24,255 nucleotides of DNA from G963677915 sp963677915 (lineage in GTDB: Bacteria > Bacillota > Clostridia > Lachnospirales > Vallitaleaceae): NCBI GenBank assembly GCA_963677915.2, contig CAXXGE010000011.1, positions 1 to 24,255 on the forward strand, read 5' to 3'. Below the pieces are notes generated by a model, which searched no databases, was not told where the DNA came from, and saw nothing but the letters and a program-made list of their open reading frames with translations. Both the position numbers and the translations under genes were made by a program. Shown here piece after piece: positions 17,145 through 24,255 of this stretch; within the stretch, counting starts at the first letter, position 1; every line of letters begins with the position of its first letter.

Positions 17145-18110
17145 TCAGGCCCACCACATGCCTTGGACCGGCTCGAAAACGATGACCTGCTTCAGGAACT
17201 CGATGGCCTTCGACAGCCCTTCCTCCTGAGACATCAGCGCATCCTCATGTTCGATGCTGATGATGCCGTCATAGCCCACCGATTTCAGCGTGCTGATGAT
17301 TTCGTTCCAGACTTCCGCGCCATGGCCATAGCCGACCGTCCTGAACTGCCAGGAACGCTCGAGGGTCTGGCTGTAGTGCTTGATATCCAGAACGCCGTTT
17401 GTTGCAGTGTTGTATGGATTGATCTTTGTATCCTTCGCGTGTACATGGTAGATGGCTTCTTTCAGCTCCACTGCCGCTTTTGCAGGATCCATGCCTTGCC
17501 AGAAGAGATGGCTCGGGTCGAAGTTGGCGCCGATCACATCTCCACAGGCTTCCCTCAGTCTAAGCAGCGTCGCCGGGTTGTAGACACAGAATCCCGGGTG
17601 CATCTCGAGTGCAATCCTGTTGACGCTATGGGACTTTGCGAATGCCGCCATTTCCTTCCAGTATGGAATCAGCACCTCGTTCCACTGGTAGTCCAACACT
17701 TTCATGAAATCCTCAGGCCATGGGCAGGTGACCCAGTTGGGATACTGTGAAGTAAGGCTGTCACCCGGGCATCCCGAGAAACCGACGACGGTGCCGATGC
17801 CCATCTGTTCAGCCAGAAGGACCGCCTCGATGAACGCGTTATGGAATTTTTCAGCAATTTCCTTCTGGGGATGGACCGGGTTGCCGTGACAGGAGATGGC
17901 TGCGATTTCAATACTGTATTTTGCCGCAGTGTCCAGGACCGCCTGGATTTTATCGGGATTGTTAAGAAGTTCCTTCGGTTTCAGATGGGCATCGCCCGGA
18001 TAGCCGCCTGCACCGACTTCAACCGCCTGAACGCCCTGTTCGCTCAGTTTCTTCAGCGTTTCTTCGAATGTCAGGTTCCCGTAAAGAACCGTGAATACAC
18101 CTAATTTCAT
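17145..18110 (-). CDS. Sugar phosphate isomerase/epimerase (AP endonuclease 2-like TIM barrel)
   Basis: Intact, 321 residues. MKLGVFTVLYGNLTFEETL opens a TIM barrel with VQAVEVGAGGYPGDAH. The metal-binding residues of the family are visible: Glu in LEMHPGFCVYNP, Asp in NFDPSHLFW, His in YHVHAKDTKIN and Glu in SIEHEDALM. Members isomerise or epimerise sugars and inosose-type compounds (IolE/IolI, xylose isomerase-like). It is the middle gene of the three-gene operon, 17 nt behind the upstream dehydrogenase gene. The substrate is unknown. Confidence 0.9.
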   Translation of the reverse strand: MKLGVFTVLYGNLTFEETLKKLSEQGVQAVEVGAGGYPGDAHLKPKELLNNPDKIQAVLDTAAKYSIEIAAISCHGNPVHPQKEIAEKFHNAFIEAVLLAEQMGIGTVVGFSGCPGDSLTSQYPNWVTCPWPEDFMKVLDYQWNEVLIPYWKEMAAFAKSHSVNRIALEMHPGFCVYNPATLLRLREACGDVIGANFDPSHLFWQGMDPAKAAVELKEAIYHVHAKDTKINPYNTATNGVLDIKHYSQTLERSWQFRTVGYGHGAEVWNEIISTLKSVGYDGIISIEHEDALMSQEEGLSKAIEFLKQVIVFEPVQGMWWA

Positions 18111-18127
18111 TGCTGTAACCTCCTGAT

Positions 18128-19203
18128 TTAGAATTCTATCGTCTTGCCTGTTTTTGCCGATTCATAGATGGCCTCGAGTATTTCCGTGACCACAAGCGCC
18201 TGTTCCGGTTTGACCACAAGTTCAGCGCCGTTCATGACCGCATCGTAGAAGGATGCCGCTTCCGCAAAATGGGGCTTTTCCTCCTCGCCGTCGTAGAAGT
18301 CCACGCCGTCTGCATCGAGTGCCGGCTTGAAGGTGGTCAGCTTGCCGTAGGCGGTACCGTTGATCCTCAGCCCGTCTTCCATGTCGGCGCCCGCTTTCGT
18401 ACCGCACAGCGTCGTCTTCGCCTCTTTCGGATCGAGGGTGTTCAGCGCCCAGCTGGACTCGAGGAATATGGTTGCGCCGTCCTCCATCGTGATGTAGCCG
18501 AAGGCGGAGTCTTCCACCTTGTATGCCTCAGGATCCCAGTCGCCCCAGGCATTGCCCGTTTCCGTCTGATCCGCAAGCTTTCTGTAGACACTGCCCTTGA
18601 CGCTTTTCACCTTGTAGTTGTCCATCATCCATAACGTCAAGTCCAGCGCATGGGTGCCGATATCGATGAGCGGTCCGCCGCCCTGCTCCTCTTCGTTCAG
18701 GAAAACGCCCCAGGTCGGTACGGCACGGCGCCTTACGGCATGGGCTTTTGCAAAGTAGATTTCCCCAGGTCGCCGTTTCTGCAGGCCTTCTGAAGGAACT
18801 GGCTGTCGTTTCTGAAACGGTTCTGGTAGGCGATGCTGAGGATCTTGCCTGTTTTCTTCTGCGCCTCCAGCATTTTCCTTGCTTCTGCAGCCGTCTTTGC
18901 CATCGGCTTCTCGCACAGCACGTGCTTGTCCGCTTCCATCGCAGCAATGGATATTGCCATATGGGAATTGTTAGGCGTGCAGACATGGATGACATCGATG
19001 CTTCTGTCTTTCAGCAATTCGTTATAGTCTATGTAAGCCTTTGCTTCTTCGGTTCCGAACTTTTCACAGGCCTCCACCGCTCTTGATTCTATGATATCAC
19101 AGAAAGCGACCATTTCCACATGCTCCAGATTGGCCAGTGCCGGCATATGCTTCTGCATGCCGATGCCGCCGCAGCCGATGATTCCAGCTTTAATTTTTTT
19201 CAT
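18128..19203 (-). CDS. Gfo/Idh/MocA-family oxidoreductase, split by one frameshift
   Basis: The ATG at 19203 follows AAGGAG at 8 nt. The N-terminal half (19203 to about 18765) has the Rossmann motif AGIIGCGGIGMQKHMP, VIHVCTPNNSHM and EKP (LCEKPMAKT). The C-terminal half continues in another frame from GEIYFAKAHAVRRRAVPTWG through GGGPLIDIGTHALDLTLWM to the stop at 18128. The break is at a run of four G (18763-18766, C on the plus strand); adding one G restores CTG GGG GAA and one protein of about 358 residues. Unlike the pilus-region shifts this one is a -1. It is first in the operon and divergent from the AraC-type regulator. Motifs are complete, so an otherwise active dehydrogenase is likely if the shift is a sequencing error. 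Confidence 0.88.
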
Positions 19204-19324
19204 ATTTTTGACACTCCTTATATTGGGTTGAATCTGTTATGTATATGATGATAGCAATTTCACTGGCTATGTACTATAATATATTCATCCAAAAATATCA
19301 GTATTTTGTCATTGGAGGTTTGTT
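19204..19324. promoter_or_regulatory. Divergent promoter region between the sugar operon and the AraC-type regulator
   Basis: A TATAAT box (19275-19280, plus strand) lies 44 nt before the regulator ATG, without a good -35. A small inverted repeat, AAAATA-TCAG-TATTTT (19292-19307), sits between it and the ATG and may be an operator. No convincing minus-strand -35/-10 pair is seen, which fits an activator-dependent promoter. Confidence 0.4.
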
Positions 19325-20236
19325 ATGAACAGGGATCTTTCCATCCTTCAGCACGAGGCATACCATGAAGACCAGAAGTTCATCGACGGGGGCATTTCCT
19401 ATCCGTTCAGAACGCATATAGAAATTGCCGAGGGCAGATTCAAGATAGCGTCTCCCCATTACCATAACTATATCGAGATTATTTACGGCCTGTCGGGAGC
19501 GTTTGAAATCTTCATAGACGGCCATAAGTTCACTTTTGGAGAAGGTGATCTGGTGCTTGTCAATGCGATGGAGGTGCATGCCATCAACTCCCTGACCGGC
19601 GCTGACAGTACATACATCGTCATCCGTTTCGAGCCGGAAATGCTCTATACTACGGCCCAGACGATCTTCGAGGCCAAGTACGTGCTCCCTTTCACCATGC
19701 GTACATCGGAGCATCAAAAGGTATTCAGTTATGAGGAAATAAAGGACACCCCCATCCCCGGCATGCTGGAGCGGATCATCGATGAGGACAGGGAACGGCG
19801 CTACGGTTTCGAGCTTGCCATCCGGACGGACATCGGCAGTATTTTCCTTTGGATTCTAAGGTATTGGCATGACCAGGGACTGGATCTTAAGCTTGGCGTG
19901 GCTTCAGACCAAACGACGATCGAACGGCTTCAGCTGGTTTTCGACTATGTGGATAGCCACTACGATGAAGCGCTCACCCTTGATCTGATGGCAGACATGT
20001 GCGGCATGAGCTACAGCTATTTCTCACGCTTTTTCAAGAAGGCGATGAACCGTAATTTCAGCGACTATGTGAATTTTGTCCGTGTGTCCAAGGCCGAGGA
20101 GCTGCTGACTTCCACCGACCTTTCCATTACGGAGGTAGGCAGCAAGACCGGTTTTTCAACGACCAGCTATTTCATCGAGCAGTTCAAGTCCTTCAAGGAT
20201 ATGACGCCGCGGAAATTCAGGGAGATATTTAAATGA
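19325..20236 (+). CDS. AraC-family transcriptional regulator with cupin sensor domain
   Basis: Intact, 303 residues; GGAGG lies 7 nt before the ATG. The N-terminal half is a cupin-type sensing domain (HYHNYIEIIYGLSGAFEIFI, FGEGDLVLVNAMEVHAIN, STYIVIRFEPEML). The C-terminal 100 residues carry two helix-turn-helix motifs: LDLMADMCGMSYSYFSRFFK, and ITEVGSKTGFSTTSYFIEQF followed by MTPRKFREIF. It is the only gene on the plus strand within the metabolic block and is divergent from the dehydrogenase/isomerase operon, so it most likely controls that operon in response to its substrate. Confidence 0.94.
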   Translation: MNRDLSILQHEAYHEDQKFIDGGISYPFRTHIEIAEGRFKIASPHYHNYIEIIYGLSGAFEIFIDGHKFTFGEGDLVLVNAMEVHAINSLTGADSTYIVIRFEPEMLYTTAQTIFEAKYVLPFTMRTSEHQKVFSYEEIKDTPIPGMLERIIDEDRERRYGFELAIRTDIGSIFLWILRYWHDQGLDLKLGVASDQTTIERLQLVFDYVDSHYDEALTLDLMADMCGMSYSYFSRFFKKAMNRNFSDYVNFVRVSKAEELLTSTDLSITEVGSKTGFSTTSYFIEQFKSFKDMTPRKFREIFK

Positions 20237-20241
20237 TTATC

Positions 20242-20298
20242 ATGAAAATGGGAGTTATCAAAATGGATTTAAAGCATCTTGACAACTCCCATTTTCAT
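20242..20298. terminator. Long hairpin between convergent genes, probable bidirectional terminator
   Basis: Arms of 20 nt (20242-20261 and 20279-20298) pair with one mismatch around a 17-nt loop. Each arm has a GGGAG/CTCCC core flanked by AAAAT/ATTTT, so on either strand a GC stem is followed by T. It lies 6 nt behind the AraC stop and about 30 nt from the recombinase stop on the other strand. The arms are unusually long and identical for a simple terminator. Confidence 0.65.
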
Positions 20299-20330
20299 AG
20301 AAGCAAATTTAATTTGGTAGCGTAATAAAT

Positions 20331-21970
20331 TTATTCTGTATGTTTTTTCGGGTTCATTAAATACATCTCCACTATATTGCTGTAGCGAATTTTAATTCTG
20401 TCTTTGAACACTTCAACTTTGTCAATAACCAGTTCCAATATAAGTCTTTTTTTATCATTAGAACAATTGTCGAAGACTGCTTCATCCTTGTTGATTGTCT
20501 CCTTCAGAATCGCACACATATCTTTTTCATTTTTCGCAGTCTTAATGCAACATTCAATCTCTGCTATATTTTTATTTAGTTCTTTTATATTATTTTCTAT
20601 TTTTTCAAATCTGGCATTAATTTTATTAATCTCATTGATGCTATTTCTATTCGTTTCCTCCGTACTTTTAATCCGTAACAACTTAAGGTCAAGATATGAT
20701 TTCTCAAGTTCACCCCGCATTATTCGCTTGTTTTTATTCAGTTCATCTATTCGACCAGTTAAGACATCAAAAAAATCATCAGAAAGATTTCTGCTTGCCA
20801 ATCGCAGTATAGTTTTTCTTGTTTCATCAATAACTTTTGCATCAACTTTCAAGACCCCATAAGTTGTTTGACCGCTGCACTCAATACCACCTCTTGCGAA
20901 TTTTGAACTACAGCGATATTTTTGGGTTACAGTGATGTTGACTGTTCCGTTTTTTCTTGTATAGTATTTATTAGCAACAACGTATGATAGTTTTTTGCCA
21001 CAATGACCACAATATACAAGACCAGTTAATAATCCCTCATTTGTATGATTCAAATCAGGATTTTTCTTTTCTCCAATATTACGCTTGTTCTTTACTGTTT
21101 TTCGTTTAAGTATAGCAGTTTGATTCGCTTCCCATATATCAGGTGAAATGATAATTAAATCTTCTTGTATAACCGAAGACGCTTTTTCACCTTTTATTTT
21201 GCTATCCATGTGATATTGTCCTAAATACATTCTGTTGTTGAGAATATAGTTTACAGTCGAATAGTACCAAGGCCCTCCTGACCTAGTAGGATATATATTT
21301 ATATTATCATTCAGATACGTTGCAATTTTTCGTGCTCCATAATTCTTATCTACCGAAAGACCGTAAATCACCTTAACTATCTCTCGGCCTCATCACTGAA
21401 TATGGCAACATCATAAATACTTCTTCCTTTATAGTTTTCTCTACCATTGTCAATCAATTGATAGCCATATAGCACATCACCGCCTCTAAAGCGACCATTT
21501 TCCACCATAGACAATTGGTAATCAGATATTACATGTTGTTTCATTATCGATTCTTGAGCGTTATAACTAAAACGCAGATTATTCAACATTTTCTCAGAGT
21601 CTGTATCCGCTTTCAACTCCCCTTCTAGCGTGCTAATAACTCTTACACCGAATATGTAAAGTCTCGATATTATCTGTGCTAAATCATCACTTCTTCCAAA
21701 ACGGTTGCTATGATATATGACCAAAGCATCAAACTCTTTATTAATTGCCATATCTTCAATTTTCTCTATAGCTTCCCTTTCTTGGGCTTTCCTTTTAAAC
21801 CCTGACACGCCACCCTCGATAAACTCTCTCACAATATTCATTTTGTTTTCGTAAATAAATTTTTAGACGATATTCTTCTGATCCCACAAATCATCTTGTG
21901 TACCCATTTGCTTCTTACTTGAAACACGGTACAAAGTAACGACCTTCAATCCTTCTAAGCCTTTTACCAT
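20331..21970 (-). pseudogene. Large serine recombinase, broken by an in-frame stop and a frameshift
   Basis: The ATG at 21970 follows GGGGGTG. The frame begins MVKGLEGLKVVTLYRVSSKKQ with the probable catalytic serine S17, then meets an in-frame TAA at codon 36 (21863-21865). It resumes in the same frame with EFIEGGVSGFKRKAQERE, FDALVIYHSNRFGRS, MKQHVISDYQLSMVENGRFRGG and DEAE. A shift near 21380-21386 (a missing G or extra AG in GAGAGA) leads to IVKVIYGLSVDKNYGARKIA, the Recombinase domain (YYSTVNYILNNRMYLGQY), a zinc-ribbon (CGHCGKKL ... CSSKF ... IEC) and a long coiled coil to 20331. Repaired length is about 545 residues, normal for large serine integrases. Its AT-rich codons contrast with the pilus and sugar genes, which suggests acquisition. 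Nonsense plus frameshift suggests real inactivation. Confidence 0.88.
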
Positions 21971-22132
21971 ATGAACACCCCCATAAGAACTCTTGTTCCT
22001 ATCCATTATACCATATGGGCTATTGGGTTTAAAGGATTTATTAGCATCTTTGCTACTACTCTGATATCAGTGTAGCGATATTTTATACTTGAATAATAAT
22101 CTAGATATGCTATAATCCCATCTTCGACAGTT
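21971..22132. other. AT-rich intergenic region with a 20-bp near-palindrome
   Basis: No gene is seen. CTACTCTGATATCAGTGTAG at 22056-22075 is a palindrome with one mismatched pair, 86 bp upstream of the serine recombinase start. Serine-integrase attachment sites are short imperfect palindromes often found beside the integrase gene, and operators look similar, so its role is open. Confidence 0.4.
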
Positions 22133-22190
22133 AAAAAAAGTTAAGAGGCATGAAACCCTTATGTTTATGGGGTTTCTGCCTCTTGTTTTA
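22133..22190 (-). terminator. Rho-independent terminator behind the IS1634-type transposase remnant
   Basis: A 15-bp stem with one bulged base (22143-22158 with 22170-22184) is followed on the minus strand by AAC and seven T (22139-22133). On the plus strand it is followed by GTTTTATT, so it may work in both directions. It starts about 30 nt behind the transposase stop. Confidence 0.75.
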
Positions 22191-22215
22191 TTGGATAACT
22201 TGTTGTATGTGATTC

Positions 22216-22845
22216 CTATTTTGAAATTTTTCTGATTTTTTTGTTAAGTTCTTTTGGCTGATAGTATTTTTTGTCCAGTTCCAAATCAAATATAGCATTT
22301 AAAGCCGTGCAGATTTGGGATCCGTTATAGGTTGACAGGTAATACATGTCTTGAACATTGGCTACTTGCATATTTTTTAGTGTTTCAAGAATATTGTCAG
22401 TTGTAAAATGCATACCCTTTTCATCCAGCTTCACTTCGATGAGCCGATAAATGAGCAAAGCGGTATAGCAAATCATAAAATGGGCGATTATACGCTCTCT
22501 ATTCTGATGATAAACCGGACGTGCTGAAAAACTGGTTTTCATAACCCTGAAGCAATCTTCTATCTTGTATCTGTTGGAACTAATGGCAATTATTGATTTA
22601 GCGTCATCATCGAGATTAGTCGCTATGGCATAATAGCCATCGTACTTTTCTTCCTCATCAATAACTGTCTGGTCAATCACATAGGAATCTGTCACCGTAC
22701 CTCCGGTGCTTGAGCTGGAGTTTCTTTTGATGAATCGGGTCACATCATGAGGACCTTTTTTGTATGTGTCTGGGTCCATATCCTTGATCAGTCGCTTCGC
22801 GCGTTCTATCTGCTTGTTCCTTATATGTCTCTGGTATTCCATCAT
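22216..22845 (-). pseudogene. IS1634-type (DDE) transposase, C-terminal remnant
   Basis: About 209 residues from MMEYQRHIRNKQIERAKR to the stop at 22216. The signature ISSNRYKIEDCFRVMKTSF supplies the third catalytic residue (Glu) with the following K, as in IS4/IS1634 transposases; SARPVYHQNRERIIAHFMIC and LLIYRLIEVKLDEKG are typical of their C-terminus. Full-length relatives have roughly 500 residues or more, so the N-terminal part with both Asp residues is absent. The frame remains open upstream to about 22935 but that stretch does not look like the family beyond about 22855. It cannot be active by itself. Confidence 0.82.
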
Positions 22846-23149
22846 CTGCCTTGAAAAAGGAGGCTTCGTGCATAGTTGTGGGTAAATCTTCTGCTTTTCG
22901 GATTGATTTACACTAAATCTCAGCCTATTACTCAGCGGCAGTCAAGGGCGAGCGCAGCTCGTTCATCTTGACCCTTGACAGCCTCATTTCACCAAGAACC
23001 TAGATATTGGTCAGCAGTTTATAGCTGCTGACCTGGCGCCGCCGAGGTCGGGGTTTGGGGCAGAGCCTCAAATAAAAAACAATTGAAAAACCATCTGTGT
23101 TCCTTTATTGTATTAGTGCCTAAACTCATACAGGAAGGAATTATCACAG
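22846..23149. other. 304-nt gap between transposase genes with two hairpins
   Basis: No gene is seen. One imperfect inverted repeat pairs 22937-22948 with 22972-22983 (GTCAAGGG/CCCTTGAC core with one mismatch), with an inner GAGC/GCTC stem. A second perfect one pairs 23009-23017 with 23025-23033 (9-bp arms). A G-rich stretch (23047-23066, containing GGGTTTGGGGCAGAGCC) lies about 85 nt before the ISL3-type transposase and may be near the left end of that element. The terminal repeat cannot be fixed because the right end is outside the window. Confidence 0.5.
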
Positions 23150-24255
23150 ATGGCTTCAGCTAATACTTTATGCAAAAACTTATTAAATGTCAATGACGTT
23201 GTGATTGTAAACCATGATTTTTTCACTGACTCTGATGGTGTCAAACACCTAAGGATCAAAGCACGCCCTAAAAAATGGAAGCAGAACATCTGCCCAATTT
23301 GCGGCCAAAAGTGTCCTGGCTACGATCAAGCTTCTACAATCGGCAAGATCTGGAGAGGTTTGGACTGGGGCGGCATCATTGTTGAGATTGAATGCCCGAC
23401 AAACCGTATCAAGTGCCCCGAACACGGTGTTGTGACTGCTGATGTTCCATGGGCATACCCGGGAAGCAACTTCACGAAGGACTTTGATCTCACTGCCGCT
23501 TGGCTTGCGACCTATCTTCCCCGAAGCACTGTCTCCGATTATATGCGTATTGATTGGGCTACCGTCGGCAGATGCATCACCAGGACCCTGAATGATATCG
23601 AACCGGAGCGTTCCAGAAGACTCAATGGACTGGTCAATATCGGCATCGACGAGACCAGCTACAAAAAGGGACACAAATATATCACCATTGTTGTCAACCA
23701 CGATACGAACACCGTCGTATGGGCTGCAAAAGGTCATGGAAAAACTGTACTGGAACAATTCTATCGCAGCCTGACACCGGAACAGCTGTCTTCAATCAAA
23801 GTCGTTACCGGTGATGGAGCCAAGTGGATCACCGAGTGTGTCAACGAATTCACACCCGAATGTGAGCGGTGTGTCGATCCGTTCCATGTTGTCGAATGGG
23901 CCATGTCGGCTCTTGATGAAGTCAGGCGCGATGCTTGGAGAGACGCATACACGGCCGCTCAAGACATCGCCAAAGAACATCCCAGAAAGCCAGGACGCCC
24001 CAAAACGGACGATCCGATTTCTGCTAAAGTGACTGAATCAAAAACCAGAGCAACAGAAATCAAAACGTCCACTTTCGCACTGGGAAAAGCACCCGAGAAT
24101 CTCACAGAGAATCAGCGGTTGAAGGTGGAAATGATTGCAGCTACCAATCCACGTCTTTACAGAGCCTATCTGATGAAGGAAAAACTTCGGTTGCTACTTA
24201 AGATAAAGGACCTTAACGAAGCAGAGACTGAACTGAAAAAATGGCTTTGGTGGGC
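23150..24255 (+). CDS. ISL3-family transposase (C-terminus outside window)
   Basis: The ATG at 23150 follows AGGAAGG at about 10 nt; the frame is open for 368 codons to the window edge. The N-terminus has the ISL3-type zinc finger (CPICGQKC at about 48-55, with a later CP(E/T)-type pair CPTNRIKCPEHG). A helix-turn-helix region (VSDYMRIDWATVGRCI) follows, then the DDE domain with NIGIDETSYKKGHKYITIVV (first Asp), VVTGDGAKW (second Asp) and DPFHVVEWA. These are hallmarks of ISL3-family (DDE_Tnp_ISL3) enzymes. The third acidic residue should lie off the edge. No interruption is seen, so the element may be intact. It is unrelated to the IS1634-type remnant on its left. Confidence 0.92.
   Translation, partial: MASANTLCKNLLNVNDVVIVNHDFFTDSDGVKHLRIKARPKKWKQNICPICGQKCPGYDQASTIGKIWRGLDWGGIIVEIECPTNRIKCPEHGVVTADVPWAYPGSNFTKDFDLTAAWLATYLPRSTVSDYMRIDWATVGRCITRTLNDIEPERSRRLNGLVNIGIDETSYKKGHKYITIVVNHDTNTVVWAAKGHGKTVLEQFYRSLTPEQLSSIKVVTGDGAKWITECVNEFTPECERCVDPFHVVEWAMSALDEVRRDAWRDAYTAAQDIAKEHPRKPGRPKTDDPISAKVTESKTRATEIKTSTFALGKAPENLTENQRLKVEMIAATNPRLYRAYLMKEKLRLLLKIKDLNEAETELKKWLWW

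Noticed and set aside
22937..23033. CRISPR-like or tRNA-like repeats between the transposases
   Set aside because: There are only two unrelated hairpins, with no repeated unit and spacers and no tRNA fold.
1..24255. Prepilin peptidase (PilD) or secretin (PilQ) gene
   Set aside because: None is found in either strand; a peptidase must be encoded elsewhere, and a secretin is not expected in a Gram-positive cell.

Overview
The window looks like a chromosomal segment of a Gram-positive bacterium, most likely Bacillota/Clostridia. The reasons are strong AGGAGG-type ribosome binding sites, sigma-A-like promoters, S-layer homology (SLH) domains, a BTAD/SARP-type regulator, a type IV pilus locus with no visible secretin gene, and clostridial-type transposases. 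The species cannot be named from the sequence.

Layout. Almost everything from 1 to 19203 is on the minus strand, so transcription order runs from high to low coordinates. (1) 16034-19203 is a small catabolic operon (Gfo/Idh dehydrogenase, sugar-phosphate isomerase/epimerase, second Gfo/Idh dehydrogenase), with a divergent AraC-type regulator at 19325-20236. (2) 11352-15936 encodes three minor-pilin-like proteins: a small PilX-like protein, a prepilin fused to a von Willebrand A (VWA) domain, and an 883-residue prepilin carrying four tandem Ig-like repeats and a C-terminal beta-sandwich. (3) 2515-11064 encodes the pilus machine in the order pilB, pilT, pilC, pilA, pilM, pilN, a pilO that continues into SLH domains, and a BTAD/SARP-family regulator, ended by a rho-independent terminator. 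(4) Directly behind that terminator are four 11-bp direct repeats and an extended -10 element, then a 76-residue protein and a secreted VWA/DUF11-like surface protein that runs off the left edge. (5) 20237-24255 is an AT-richer mobile segment: a broken large serine recombinase, the 3' remnant of an IS1634-type transposase, and an ISL3-family transposase running off the right edge.

How it may work together (inference). PilB/PilT/PilC/PilMNO assemble a pilus of PilA whose minor pilins carry adhesive modules. The SLH tail on PilO would tie the alignment complex to the cell-wall polymer. The regulator, made as the last gene of the machine operon, would bind SARP-type 7+4 bp repeats and switch on a separate unit for the 76-residue protein and the VWA surface protein.

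Caution. Between 2515 and 8297 six genes (pilC, pilA, pilM, pilN, pilO-SLH and the regulator) are interrupted by roughly 35-38 frameshifts. Essentially all are +1 and nearly all can be repaired by removing one base from a short homopolymer, with the encoded motifs otherwise intact. The flanking 8310-18760 is clean. This looks more like an insertion-biased sequencing or assembly problem than decay, but cannot be settled here. Broken genes are given over their full reconstructed span.
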